The notes beneath the pieces are model-generated. The model saw only the letters and a program-made list of their open reading frames with translations. It was not told the origin of the DNA and ran no database searches. A DNA stretch of 64,000 bases from Procambarus clarkii (taxonomy: Eukaryota > Arthropoda > Malacostraca > Decapoda > Cambaridae). Made by a program: the position numbers and the translations under genes. Below, in pieces: positions 1 through 10,114 of this stretch (position 1 is the stretch's first letter; each line of letters begins with the position of its first letter). The stretch is taken from assembly GCF_040958095.1 (NCBI RefSeq), contig NC_091188.1, positions 39,864,734 through 39,928,733 on the forward strand. Direction: 5' to 3'.

Positions 1-207
1 ATATGGTTATATCCCTTAAATACTCCACTATGAATCCAATCATTAAGGAAGCCCCACTGTGGTGACTATCCACATCTGACACGCGAGGCAGGACTGGCCC
101 TCGAGGGGCACAAACTTCCCCCACAGTTCACCATATTTAACGAGTATTTCACCAAATTCCAACCGGGATCAAAAATAACTGTTGCTGAAGGTGGTGGCGA
201 GGCAAAC
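1..207 (-). other. Intron 1 (5' part) of the HAPSTR1-like gene
   Basis: This is the sequence downstream, on the minus strand, of the putative donor at 206-207. The reading frame remains open for about 20 codons past the donor, but those codons no longer resemble the family, so I treat it as intron. The next exon is beyond the window edge. I see no other feature here. Confidence 0.5.
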
Positions 208-406
208 CTTTATACATGACAGCCACACACTGAGCAGCACTCTGAAAGAGGGCCCACATCTTCTCTGTGGCGGCATCGGCCTCTGCGTGAAGGTGCTGCT
301 GGTGGTCTGCCTCGCTCTCCAGCTCCTGCACCGTCTGCTGCTCCCACGAGGTCACCCAGTAGTCCCCCAGCACGTCCTCGTCGGCGTCGCGTCCCTCGCT
401 CATCAT
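208..406 (-). CDS. HAPSTR1: HAPSTR1 (C16orf72)-like protein, first coding exon
   Basis: HAPSTR1 family proteins are small, conserved stress-response regulators that act with the ubiquitin ligase HUWE1, largely in the nucleus. The exon reads MMSEGRDADEDVLG, then WVTSWEQQTVQELE, an acidic/His stretch, and KMWALFQSAAQCVAVMYK. From memory, the human protein has the same order: a W-x2-W motif, an acidic linker, then K-x-W-x-LFQ-x-(S/A)A-x2-VA-x-(L/M)YK near residues 60-75. The exon ends just after that YK, at a plausible donor (AAAG|GTTTGC, cut after 208). The start is the first of two adjacent Met codons (404-406, 401-403). The frame stays open upstream to a Met at 574, but that stretch is Ala/Gly/Pro-rich and probably 5'UTR. 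Remaining exons lie left of the window. The assignment rests on motif order and length; an unrelated protein is unlikely. Confidence 0.72.
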
Positions 407-960
407 CAAGGTGCAGGAGGAGGCGGTGGGCTGGGCTGGACCAGGAGGAGAGAGGATAATGTGTGTGCGAGGAGCAGCAGCAGCAGCCTCCTCCCTCTTG
501 GTCAGCTGTGATGTGTTTTGTCGATGTCGCAAACCTGTTCCAATATTCTCCCACCCACCCCCGCCTCTCCCCACATTATCTACCTCAACTCATAACTCTC
601 AACACATCAATAACACCAAAACTAATTATTAAAAATATGATAACTCCTTTTTGGATGTGATTGAAAGGGTTTGTATGGAGTATTAGGTGTGTGAAGAGTT
701 GTTAGAAGAGTGTGAGAGTGCGGGTGCGGGTGCGCGCCGAGCCCAGCGACCCTCAGCAGCAGGTAATTTGAACCAAGGCCGACCACCACCCATGGCTCCA
801 GTTTTAAACGTCTTCTCTCGTGTAGAACGGTGTGGTGTGAGTGGGTGAAGACTGGTGGTGTGGCGGGCAGGTGGAGGACGAGGGCTGGCGGGGTGTGGCT
901 GGGCCCACAGGCTGGCAGGGCCCCTGGCCTGGGGGCCAAGGCATTTGTTCAGTTTTCACT
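407..960 (-). promoter_or_regulatory. GC/CpG-rich promoter and 5'UTR of the HAPSTR1-like gene
   Basis: The sequence from about 230 to 950 is much richer in G+C and in CpG than the AT-rich flanks. It contains GGGTGCGGGTGCGCGCC and CAG/GCA trinucleotide runs (463-490). It sits immediately upstream of the exon at 208..406 on the minus strand. I see no clear TATA box, which fits a housekeeping CpG-type promoter. The transcription start cannot be placed. Confidence 0.45.
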
Positions 961-1074
961 GTTTCTTATTAATTATTTTTTGTCAATTATTTTTTTTGAA
1001 GCCCCACATTTCGTATTTGTTTAACTCGACAGCCATTATTGATGGAACATGGGCAAAATTAACACAGACATGGT

Positions 1075-1290
1075 AGTACAGTCGGCTTCGTTCTCAATCG
1101 GGAATTCCGGGTTCAAATCCCTGCCGGGACAGACACGGTTGGGCTCATTTCTTTTCACCTAATGCACCTGTTCGCCCCTGCAGTAAATAGGTGCTTAGGA
1201 GTTAAGTCAGCTTGTTGTGGGGTCAGTAATTTGATCTTTGGGGGATCTTGATATAAGCCTAACCTGAATTTACCTGATCTGATCTTAAAC
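1075..1290 (+). mobile_element. tRNA-derived SINE
   Basis: A tRNA-like head contains a B-box match (GGGTTCAAATCC near 1110). It is followed by a body seen repeatedly in this window: CACCTAATGCACCTGTTCGCC, then AGTAAATAGGTGCTTAGGAGTTA. Related copies lie at 9862, 10447, 40905 and 62655. Confidence 0.6.
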
Positions 1291-1433
1291 ATAAACTCTC
1301 TCACTCTCATATACACCAGTAACATATAATATTTCAAACTAATCATCAAATTTGCATATGACACTGAAGATTTATGGGAAATGAAAATTCTGCCTGAAAC
1401 GCTGTGCATGTTAGTGGCTACTAGCCAGTTAAC

Positions 1434-1735
1434 TTTTTTTTTTTTTTTTTTTATTTATTTTTTTTATACAATATATACTGTACAAGGGTTCTTACATTCT
1501 TGTACAGCCACTGGCACGCATAGCATTTTGGGCAGGTCCATAATCTTAATATTCCCCGGAATACGACCCGTCAAATCGTTTAACCAGGTATCCATTTTAC
1601 TGTTGGGTGAACAAAGGCTACAGTTAAGGATTGACATCCAGTAAATCCTCCCCGGCCAGGATACTCACCCAGGACAAAGAGTTTGTGAAACGCCAGGCAG
1701 GTGTCAGTGTCTTACAATTTACTGAACTGAATTTA
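1434..1735 (-). mobile_element. LINE 3' tail plus SINE-like fragment
   Basis: A T-rich run at 1434-1465 is followed by a stretch ending GCATAGCATTTTGGGCAGGTCC. The same stretch, reversed, forms the 3' tail of the LINE at 58601..60640. From about 1560 to 1735 it continues as a degraded tRNA-SINE-like segment. No coding sequence is visible. Confidence 0.4.
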
Positions 1736-1736
1736 C

Positions 1737-3027
1737 CTGCAGGCCACAATAAGGACAGGAAGCTGGCAGCTTATCAAAGTGCATTGATGATCTTTTCCAC
1801 TTTAAATTTTAGCAGTTTTGACATTTACAACTTTGACGGATAGATGGTTCCATGGGTTAATAACCCTGTTAGTAAAAAAGCATCTCCTGTTCTCAGTCCA
1901 ACATTGCGGCTTGTTGAGCTTGAAATCGTTGCTCCTTGTTTGTGTTGCATCCGACTCTGAAGAAATTGTCCGAATCAACATCCTCCAAATTGTTCGGTGT
2001 TTTAAAAGTTACAATGAGATCTGCCCTGTCATGTCTGGTTTGTAGTGTTATTAGCCCTGTGACCCTCAACCGTTCCTGATACGAGAGTTGACATGGCTCT
2101 GGAATTATTTTTGTTGCCTGGTGCTGCACATTTAGCAGAGCAGCTGTGTTCTTCTGAAGATGAAGTCTCTATGCTTTGATACAGTAATCCAAATTAGTTT
2201 AGTGTCCAGACCACTAGTTTAGTACCAGAGATTTATACAATTGAATCACTACCTTCTTTCCCTCGAGTCAAACGTGTGCTTCATTATTCCAATCGTTTGG
2301 TTAGCTTTTTTGACTGCTGTTCCCACCTGTTGTGCAACTCTTTAGTGAGTGGTGGATTTTGACTCCAAGGTCCATATCTTCATCAATCTGTTGTAATGTG
2401 AAGTTATTAACTTGGTAGTTGTGGCGTGGGTTGCTATGCCCCACATGCAAGGTCTTGTATTTATCAATATGTACAAGAATGTAACAACTCTTGTATATAT
2501 CTCAAAAAAAAAAAAAATCTCAAAATATTAATAAACACTTGCCAGTTTTCTGATCATTTGTAAAGTTCATGTGGATCTCTTTGTAAGGCTTCAATATCAA
2601 TATCATTTCCCACTTTATCATAAATCTTTGTGTCATCTGCAAATTTGATGATGTGGTATGTAATATTCTCATCTATGTCATTAATGTATATGACAAAAAT
2701 AGGTCCCTGTGGTACCCCACTCACCACATTTCTCCAGACAGATTCATTCCCATTTAGCATGACTTTTTTTTAACCATTGTTTTATCCATTCTCATATTCT
2801 ACCATTTATTCCATGTGCCTGTAATTTCCTTGCCAGTCTTTCGTGTGGTATCTTATCAAAGGCTTTAGCAAAATCCATGTACTGTATACTACATCCTCAT
2901 TGTCCGAGTAGCTGGTTACCGTTTCCAAAAATGTGAGCAGGTTTGTAATGCAGAATCTATTTTTAACTTTTTTGGGGTTAATAATATTCATACCCGTATG
3001 GCTTATATCGAGATCCTCAGGTAAATG
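1737..3027 (-). mobile_element. CR1-like LINE fragment, minus strand
   Basis: On the minus strand, 2554..2760 carries reverse transcriptase motifs GVPQGP and KFADDTKIYDKV. The piece at 1893..2129 (ATKIIPE, LSYQERLRVTGL, RADLIVTFK) is the familiar C-terminal tail of CR1-type ORF2. The 2806..3030 segment carries RT sequence further upstream. There are frameshifts between all pieces, so it is inactive. The same tail recurs at 29640..30058, 53500..54270 and, on the plus strand, 18160..18690. Confidence 0.65.
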
Positions 3028-3956
3028 CAATGGGGCCTCGACTTACGATGTTAATCCGTTCCCAGAGACGGATCGTAAGTCGAAGCGATTTTTCCCATAA
3101 GAAATAAAGGGAATTGAATTAATCCGTTCCCCACCCTCCAAAATATTAACATACAAATACATTTTATACTGAATACAATGTTTTTTCTAACTACAATACA
3201 GTACCTAACTTTATCTTACCTTTATTGAGGATTCTTGATGGCGTATGGAAGATGGTGATGAGGGGGGAGGAGGAGAGTTGTTACTGTTTGGAAGGGGAGT
3301 CCCCGTCCATTATCACATCAGGCAGTGATGTTTTCTCTGGGGTACTCTCTCTCTCCTACGTTTTGCCTGAATACCACTAAGGACCTGGTTGTGGTTCAGT
3401 GCTTGTTTGTCTCGCTACAAATTTGTCAAGAGACATTTGTTTTTCCCTACGTTTTAACATTTGTCTGTAATGATGCATCACTTTAGCACCCATAATGACC
3501 TTTTTCTTAGCCAGTATGGTGGATATCGTTGACTGAGATTTGTTGTACTGCCTAGCCAGTCCAACAACCCGCACACCATCTTCATATTTACGAATGATCT
3601 CTTGTTTCTGCTCAATGGTCACCCTTACATGAGATCTCATATGTTGAGCCTTACCACTGACTTTCCTGGGGCTCATGGCATGATATATAATAATTATTTT
3701 AATGTTCAAAATGCAAAAAATCACCACAAAAGCGAAATTTCTTATAGGTGCGATCGTCACTAAGCGGGCAGCTGTAGTAAACTGAGGCAGGTCGGCCGCA
3801 TGACCGGGAACCACGCGCTCAGTCGACCCGAACGTGTACTAACAGATATCGTAAGTTGACAACGCCATCGGATGTCGAGTCACATTTTTCGATGAAATTT
3901 ACATAGTAACTCAAAATTATCGTAAGTAGGGGCAATCGTATGGCGAGGTGCCACTG
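3028..3956 (-). mobile_element. Tigger-type (Tc1/mariner) transposon, internally deleted, copy 1
   Basis: Terminal inverted repeats of the form CA(G/A)TGG-n2-CCTCG-n3-TACG bound the element; the right end (CCACTG|TA) is followed by a TA target. The left TA has decayed to TG. It encodes a deleted transposase on the minus strand. Two related copies in the window (4996 and 34880) share the ends. Confidence 0.75.
3377..3676 (-). pseudogene. Deleted Tigger transposase (HTH joined to C-terminal tail)
   Basis: This 99-residue frame starts MSPRKVSGKAQ. It carries the psq/CENP-B-type helix-turn-helix (TIEQKQEIIRKYEDGVR, then YNKSQSTISTILAKK) and jumps directly into the family's C-terminal tail (HHYRQMLKRREKQMSLDKF). 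The second DNA-binding domain and the whole DDE catalytic domain of a normal transposase of about 500 residues are missing. It therefore cannot catalyse transposition, but could still bind the element ends. Confidence 0.65.
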
Positions 3957-4540
3957 TAGCTGATTTACCTAAGGGGCACTAACACACTGCTGGCCTCAAC
4001 TAGAACAAGAAGCTGGCTGCTTTTGGCATTTTTGGGTAAGGTGATTGATATTGACACTGAGCTAAATTTTGTATTTAATTAATATACTGTATTAAGCAAA
4101 TCTACTTAAATATAGTAAGTAAAAGTAAAATGATAAGTACAGTAAATTATAACAGGTATATAAAGTGACATAGTGAAATAACTTAACTAAATGATAATGA
4201 ATAACTGTAATTAGGGTTTGCTGGGAACTAGCATAATTACAGTAAAGAGTGCAATAAGTAAAAATATGGTAGTCGAGAAAATCCGTAGGAGCCGTGAGGA
4301 GGGTTCCCGAGCACATGCTCTATACCAGGCATGTCATGATGGCCCCAAACTGAGGGACCTCCCCCCCCCCAAGGGCCATATGGGTCACATTTGTGTTACC
4401 ATGAGGGCCAGACACAACAACTAATTGAAGTCATTTAATAAAAATTATTGCAGAATATTTTTTTCTATATTATTTACCAAATAACATTATCCTTTGTGCA
4501 GGCCACAGGCATGCTTGCAAAAGGCCGCATGCAGCCTTTT
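3957..4540. other. AT-rich spacer, no gene recognised
   Basis: I see no coding signal. Around 4325-4545 there is a CCAGGCATGTCATGATGGCCCC stretch and a reversed GGCCGCATGCAGCC, loosely like the ends of hAT-type non-autonomous elements. I could not confirm inverted repeats or a target duplication. Confidence 0.3.
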
Positions 4541-4544
4541 TCAG

Positions 4545-4995
4545 AATTGCTTTTAAATACATGGATAGTGAAATACTAAAGAAATAGTCACGACCTTTGT
4601 TAGATCAAGGCTGAAATATGCAGAGGTAGTATGGTGACCATATCTTAAGCACATCAACATACTAGAAAAGGTGCAAAGACATGCAACTAAATGGCTCCCG
4701 GAACTTAAGGACAAGAGCTATGAGGAAAGGTTAGAGGCATAAATATGCCAAAACTAGATGATAGAAGATATGATCACTGCGTACAAGAAAAATAATAACA
4801 GGAATCGATATAATTAATGGGGAAGAATTCCTGAGACCTAGAACTTCAAGAACAAGAGGTTATAGATTTAAACAAATAAGCAAAGCTGCCAAAGAAATAC
4901 AGTACTGTACTGTATAAGAGAATTCGCTTTTGCAAACAGTGGTAGACGGTTGGAACAAATTAGGTGAGAAGGTAGTGGGGGCCACAAAATCAGTA
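4545..4995 (+). mobile_element. LINE 3' fragment, split by Tigger copy 2 (left part)
   Basis: The plus strand is the diverged counterpart of the C-terminal tail of the LINE at 13178..16490. It matches PKLEYAAVVWCPYLKK, LEKVQRHATKWLPELK, DKSYEERLEAL and VVDGWNKLSEKVVEA with scattered stops. It is interrupted at the TA at 4994-4995 by the Tigger element and resumes at 5999. Confidence 0.7.
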
Positions 4996-5996
4996 CAGGC
5001 ATACCTCAGTTTAAGAGTTTAATTGGTTCCTGGAGACGCCTCGTATTCCGAAGCTAATTTCCCCATAAGAAACAAAGGGAAATGAATTAATCCGTTCCTG
5101 ACTACCCCAAAAACCCCACATCAAACTAAATTTTTATACCTAATTCATCTAAATAAACCTACAAAACTATGTTCAAGTTATTACTTACCTTGCTGTTGAA
5201 TGCTGTAGGCGTATGGAAGATGGTGAGGAGGAGAGGAGTTACTGTTTGGAAGGAGAGTCCCTTTCCATTATCACATCAGGCAGTGAGGACCTTTCTGGTG
5301 TGCTCTCCCTGGGACGTTTTATATGAGTGCCACTAGGTCCTGGTTGAGGCTCACTGCTTGATTTCCTCACCACAAATCTGTCCAAACCCTGGCTTTCTCA
5401 CAAATAATGGCCTCCGAAACACTATCACCCCTTAACTCCTTGTCGTGTATCCAAATTAATAACAACTTTTCCACTTCTTCAAGTATTTGTGGTCTTTGTT
5501 TCGTTATTGTTCTGACTCCTTTTGCCACTTTAGCACTCATAATCTCATTTTTCTTCTTAAGTATAGTGCATATTGTTGATGTGGCTTTGTTGTTCTGCCT
5601 ACAAAGTTCAACAACATGTGTACGTTCTCATGCTTCCGAATGATCTCGTTTCTCCTCTATTGTCATCCTCACATGGGCTTTCTGACCTTTATCCTTACCA
5701 CTGGCTTTCTTGGGACCCATGGTGAGATATAATAACAAATTGTATAGTCAAATCACCAAAAATCCAACAAAACCCTGAAAATCTGCGAGAAGAATTGATG
5801 TGGGGTAATCACTGGGCGCGAGACAATGGTAAACTGAGGGGCGGAGGGGCGACGATCGCCGAACCACCACGCGCTGGGTCGGCCTGTACGTGTACAGTAT
5901 CAACAAACTCGCGTTCCAAGACATATTTTCCGAGGAAATCCTGCTCGCATCCGAAAAACTCGCATACAGGGACACTCGCATTCCGAGGTACCACTG
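4996..5996 (-). mobile_element. Tigger-type transposon, internally deleted, copy 2, inside a LINE
   Basis: The element begins CAGGCATACCTC and ends GAGGTACCACTG. It is flanked on both sides by TA (4994-4995 and 5997-5998), the expected Tc1/mariner target duplication. The minus strand starts a transposase at 5720 (MGPKKASGK, then a partial helix-turn-helix), which frameshifts after about 30 codons relative to copy 1. A Ser/Thr-rich remnant of the C-terminal tail follows. Inactive. Confidence 0.8.
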
Positions 5997-5998
5997 TA

Positions 5999-6095
5999 CT
6001 GTAGTTTCAAAGCATTATATGACAGAGTTCTAGGAAGACAGGACACCATGAGCATACCTCTCATCATGTAACTACACTTAGGTAATTACAAGTAG
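5999..6095 (+). mobile_element. LINE 3' fragment, right part after Tigger copy 2
   Basis: The sequence continues exactly where the LINE stopped at 4995: GTTTCAAAGCATTATATGAC matches the segment coding SNFKALYD in the LINE at 13210..13476. It ends with the conserved tail AACTACACTTAGGTAATTAC. Confidence 0.7.
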
Positions 6096-6663
6096 CCTCT
6101 TGTAGTACTGTATATCAACTACATTCACATACATAAATTTTTGCAGACCGCTTTGAACTTGAAAAAATGTTTTGTGTTGAGTGATGGCCAATGACGATTT
6201 GTATGACGCACCGTCGTCTCTGCTTCAACAGCAAAATGCCAATATATACGTAACATTATAATACATATATCATTTACATGAAAGGTCAATAAGCTAATAA
6301 GCACACATGGGCCATCTCCCTTTGTCACAAATCTAAATACCTGTATTTATTTTTATTCATTGCCGTATTGTATTTTCATATACAGTAAATGGCAGAGAGA
6401 ATTATGTAAACAAGTGAGTGGTGTTTTGATCAATGAGACTCATTGTTACAAAGCCCCTTTTTATTCATAATCTAACCCAATACTACTACTACAGCAACAA
6501 ATACAGCATTGCCATTCTGCACTTTTCAGGAAGCTGGTGGGTAAAGGAATACTTTTACTCGACTGTACCTGCCCTACCCATAATTTGCACATTCTTCTTA
6601 TGTCCTATGTATGTATGTACAGTACTTGATTAAAAATTATTATGTTTATTTTTTTTTTTCCAG
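6096..6663 (+). other. Probable intron upstream of the UPF0489 exon
   Basis: This AT-rich stretch contains no coding signal. It ends in a strong polypyrimidine tract and CAG (6647-6663), a good 3' splice site. The donor and any 5' exon were not found; the promoter of this gene is therefore unknown. Confidence 0.45.
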
Positions 6664-6778
6664 GAGGATGAAGCAGAGGAAGTCTCATCTCATTCAGTTC
6701 CATGGATGCTGCTAAACAGCCTTCCCAGCTTGGTGCCTTCAGTTGATAAATTAATTTTATTCAACAATCTAAATAAGG
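6664..6778 (+). other. 5'UTR part of the UPF0489 exon, with short upstream ORF
   Basis: The segment lies between the acceptor and the main ATG. It holds an upstream ATG at 6668 that opens a 15-codon frame (MKQRKSHLIQFHGCC) ending before the main start. Such a frame could dampen translation, but this is inference. Confidence 0.4.
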
Positions 6779-7924
6779 ATGAAGAAAATGGCTCTCCTCA
6801 AGAAGTACCCTAGCATCCCAGTTCATATTGTTGAAGATCACCACGATGCTTTATATCATATCTTGCGTGCTGTAGGCTCTAAACATCTCCCATTTACCAA
6901 CAATTTACTTATCCATTTTGATTCCCACCCAGACTTACTTATTCCTGTTGAGCTCAAAGCTTCAGAGGTTTATGATGTTCCTCTTATGATTGAAAAATTG
7001 AGTATTGAAAATTGGATTCTTGTGGCTACATTTACGGGACAAATTTCCTCAATTTTTTGGATTAAACCACCATGGTCAAACCAGATAGAGAATGGTAGTT
7101 ACAAGTTCCTCATTGGAAAGGAAAGGGGTACTGACAATATCAGGGTTTCTTGTCCTATTTTATATTTTGTTAGTGAATTGTTGTATTGTAAAGCAGATAA
7201 CCTGGAGGATACTAAAGAAGTGAACCTCTATGTTGAGACATTGGGATTTGAACCGGATGTAAAGGTGGAGCATCTTGCTCTGAAACTGATACAAGAGCAC
7301 GGGGAAAATTATATTTTAGATGTTGATTTGGATTTTTTTAGCACAATGAATCCTTTTGTTGCAATGCATGACAAAGTCAGTATGTATGGAAGGCTGAAAG
7401 AAATTTATAGTTTTAGCTTCATTGATTCTCAGGAAAGTGACATTGTAGATACTCAGATGAGAAAACGAAGTGAACAGATAAAATTGCTAAAAAATATATT
7501 TCTCAATCTTCAAGAACTGAAAGATATAAAGCTTAATCAGAGTAAGGTTGAAAATATATGCAAAAATATAGAGGATGTAGTGAAAAGAAAATCTGTAGTC
7601 CAATTAATTCAGGACCTGGCCGGTGAATATGGAGGTGACATTGACTGGGAGCTGGTACATGATGCAGGATGCACGTGTGATGATGATAACCATGAGCTTC
7701 CTCATCATGTTTCCTCTAAAGAAGAAATTGATATGCTGATGAAAGTGACATGCAAGCTTGTGGCATCACTTCCACCACCGGTGGTGATAACCGTTGCTCG
7801 GTCAAGCCTGGATGATTATTGTCCACCTGACCAAGTTGATATGGTGCAAGAATGTTTGTGTAAGTTATTAAGAAAAACCTACAATATAGATTGTAAATTA
7901 CACTATGAAAATGAGTTAAGATAG
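6779..7924 (+). CDS. C5orf22: UPF0489 family protein (C5orf22-like)
   Basis: The 381-residue protein matches the UPF0489 family across its length. Motifs are VEDHHDAL (18-25), GSKHLP (33-38), HFDSHPDLLIP (46-56), LSIENWI (about 76), LDVDLDFFS (about 180), the HDAG/C-D/LPHHVS region (about 300) and ARSSLDDYCPPDQVD (about 341-355). The Asp/His-rich motifs resemble the metal site of arginase/deacetylase-fold enzymes, but the family's reaction is not established. Human C5orf22, about 440 residues, has an extra central insert absent here. Two Met codons (6779 and 6788) are possible starts; both precede the conserved LLKKYPSIPV. The coding sequence has no introns, unlike the vertebrate gene, yet has a good splice acceptor 116 bases upstream. 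It could be an intron-poor native gene or a retrogene; no poly(A) tail supports the latter. Intact and likely expressed. Confidence 0.9.
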   Translation: MKKMALLKKYPSIPVHIVEDHHDALYHILRAVGSKHLPFTNNLLIHFDSHPDLLIPVELKASEVYDVPLMIEKLSIENWILVATFTGQISSIFWIKPPWSNQIENGSYKFLIGKERGTDNIRVSCPILYFVSELLYCKADNLEDTKEVNLYVETLGFEPDVKVEHLALKLIQEHGENYILDVDLDFFSTMNPFVAMHDKVSMYGRLKEIYSFSFIDSQESDIVDTQMRKRSEQIKLLKNIFLNLQELKDIKLNQSKVENICKNIEDVVKRKSVVQLIQDLAGEYGGDIDWELVHDAGCTCDDDNHELPHHVSSKEEIDMLMKVTCKLVASLPPPVVITVARSSLDDYCPPDQVDMVQECLCKLLRKTYNIDCKLHYENELR

Positions 7925-7933
7925 AGCCCTTAG

Positions 7934-7936
<3 letters not shown>

Positions 7937-7978
<42 letters not shown>
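7937..7978 (+). repeat. Poly(T) run, about 42 nt
   Basis: A T homopolymer starts 13 bases after the UPF0489 stop codon. It could be the reverse-strand poly(A) of a degraded retroposon, or slippage expansion. Its exact length is unreliable in any assembly. Confidence 0.85.
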
Positions 7979-9290
7979 CTTCCAAATATTTTTTAGACTG
8001 TAGTAATGTTATAATATTGTACATCTTTTCTTGCTATTATTTATGAGAAAATATTATGGCAATGGCTGGGATTGAACTGAATCTGGACTATCCAGAAACA
8101 CTACCCACTGTACCCTTCCTATAATATTTTCTCATTCGTCACCTTATTGTGACTTCATTGGGCATTACGTCTGGCACAAGATGTGAAAGGTCATTATCGA
8201 TGCCTGGGTGTGGACGGGTATCTCGTAAATGGGGATACTTGATAGTGTCTTCCAAATACCAAGTACTGTAAGTCTAATAGAACTTCTGGTTGAGATTCTT
8301 TTAAACCTATAATAGTACAGTGTGTGTTTCTGGAGAGTTCAGTGATGCTAGTTCAGTCCCATTCATCATAATATATTCTTAGATACATCAGGTTCTGAGT
8401 TTATTGTGCCACTATATATAATAAAATCTTTAATCAAATTTAGTATTTAATAAATCTTTAATGAAATCAAAATCAAATTTTATGTTTACCATTGATTTTT
8501 ACTCTTATATGTATCATGCTCCCCTCGGTGGATGGTGCCTTGTGTGGTGAGCGGCTCTTGTGCTCCACCTGCGGGTAGTAAGGGGTGGTTCTCTTGCCTG
8601 CTGTGGCGGTGCACAAGTTAAATACATCCCTGTCTGTTAGCCGTGTATGGAGACTTGTACAGTTCCTGATATTCTTTCAACTGGGAGTCGAGTCTCCCCA
8701 GCGACTGCGGTCTCTAAGGGAGTCAGGCTAGGGATAAAATGGGAAGTTCACTGCTGTGCACCTGAATCAATCTGCTCCTCTGGTTAGCCCGCCTAGACAG
8801 ACATCAGGTCAAGTGGACATTGTAGAGGTGGTATCCCTAGTCGGTCCCTGGAATACTGTTCTGCTCTCTAATGGTGACCCATGTGTAGTGTTTCAGTTAC
8901 CCCTAAGGTTGCTTGCCCATGTGCTTGTGCCTCCCCTTGGGATCCATGGTGGGTGAGGGTATTGAGCAGTGAAGTCTTTCATGGATTACTTATATGTATA
9001 ATTCTGATCATATTTCCCCTTCTCAGACTCCTGGGTTGTTTGACCAGGCCCCCTAGTTGGACTGTGATGGAAGATCGGACTCCATATCTCTGGCTGTGGT
9101 AGGCCCAAACCAGGTTTTGTCTTTGACTACCTCAACCGACCCTCCACTTCTTTAACAGGGTTGAGCCCTAGCCTACAGTGGTGATTACAATACCTGAAGT
9201 GGCAACAATTTGTATTGTGACAACACAAATACAAATTAATGGGGGGATCATGGTGCCATCACCTCACTTGAACATGCATGATTCCTTCTA
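7979..9290 (+). other. 3' flank of the UPF0489 gene; unclassified GC-richer block
   Basis: A possible polyadenylation signal (AATAAA) lies at 8420-8425. From about 8515 to 9180 the base composition shifts to higher G+C, with no convincing reading frame. This looks like an unrecognised old repeat, but I cannot assign it. Confidence 0.35.
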
Positions 9291-9307
9291 ACATTGCTAC
9301 ATTCCAG

Positions 9308-9478
9308 AATATGTCGTATGAATCAATAAATAAATGTTTATCTTACCAGACATTGGAAAATGACCAGTTTGAAAAAGCTCTAACCAATCAACGTGAAGAT
9401 GACATGAAGTTATTGGAAGCAAAAATAGATGCTGAATTGGACTGGCAGAAGTTGGAAGTTGAATACAAGTGTTTATAA
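9308..9478 (+). CDS. Candidate terminal exon, charged coiled-coil-like peptide
   Basis: A pyrimidine-rich stretch ending CTACATTCCAG (AG at 9306-9307) is followed by 56 open codons to a TAA. The peptide begins NMSYESINKCLSYQTLEND and ends ELDWQKLEVEYKCL. It is rich in E, K, L and D with heptad-like spacing (FEKAL-n3-REDDMKLLEAKIDAEL), which suggests a coiled coil. Codon use is AT-rich but not repeat-like. I recognise no family and see no matching donor exon nearby. It could be the last exon of a gene whose earlier exons lie upstream, perhaps spanning the UPF0489 locus, or a chance frame. Confidence 0.35.
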   Translation, partial: NMSYESINKCLSYQTLENDQFEKALTNQREDDMKLLEAKIDAELDWQKLEVEYKCL

Positions 9479-9861
9479 ACATTTACATTTTGTCTGGTAA
9501 TTAGTAATATTGTTTGCACTAGTTTAAAACTTGAAACACTGTCTTAGTAAGAAAGTATCTAGCATAATTATATGGAAATGGTTTTCCTGAAGAAATTTAA
9601 TTCTTTTTGATACATCTAGCAGTACGTAATTTTTTATATCAAGATATACTTTTGGCGAGTAACAAAGGTTCGTTCTGGCTGGTCCCGTGGTGTTGTTAGT
9701 CATTTTTAAAGCATAAAAGAACTAATACACCATATACCACTGCAACTACCCATGCTAGACAAAGCAAGTCTAAAACCACTGCACACTCAGGTATGAGATA
9801 GTGCTGTAAGAGACATGTTAACCCTCAAAGTGTGACTATTGTCAAAGTTTTTTAACTACAT

Positions 9862-10114
9862 GTTATCTTGAGGTTATCTTGAGATGATTTCGGGGCTTTT
9901 AGTGTCCCCGCGGCCCGGTCCTCGACCAGGCCTCCACCCCCAGGAAGCAGCCCGTGACAGCTGACTAACACCCAGGTACCTATTTTACTGCTAGGTAACA
10001 GGGGCGTAGGGTGAAAGAAACTCTGCCCATTGTTTCTCGCCGGCGCCTGGGATCGAACCCAGGACCACAGGATCACAAGTCCCGCGTGCTGTCCGCTCGG
10101 CCGACCGGCTCCCT
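9862..10114 (-). mobile_element. tRNA-derived SINE with LINE-type 3' tail
   Basis: On the minus strand: a tRNA-like head (GAGCCGGTCGGCCGAGCGG, B box GGGTTCGATCCC), the common SINE body, then the tail GGCCTGGTCGAGGACCGGG ending in AAGATAACCTCAAGATAA. This tail also forms the 3' end of the LINE at 19357..20517. It is among the best preserved copies in the window. Confidence 0.75.

Noticed and set aside
5407-5643. Hydrophobic plus-strand frame (78 codons)
   Set aside because: It is antisense to the decayed Tigger transposase C-terminal half.
7716-8024. Minus-strand 102-codon frame with a poly-Lys run
   Set aside because: The lysines come from the poly(T) run, and the rest is antisense to the UPF0489 gene.
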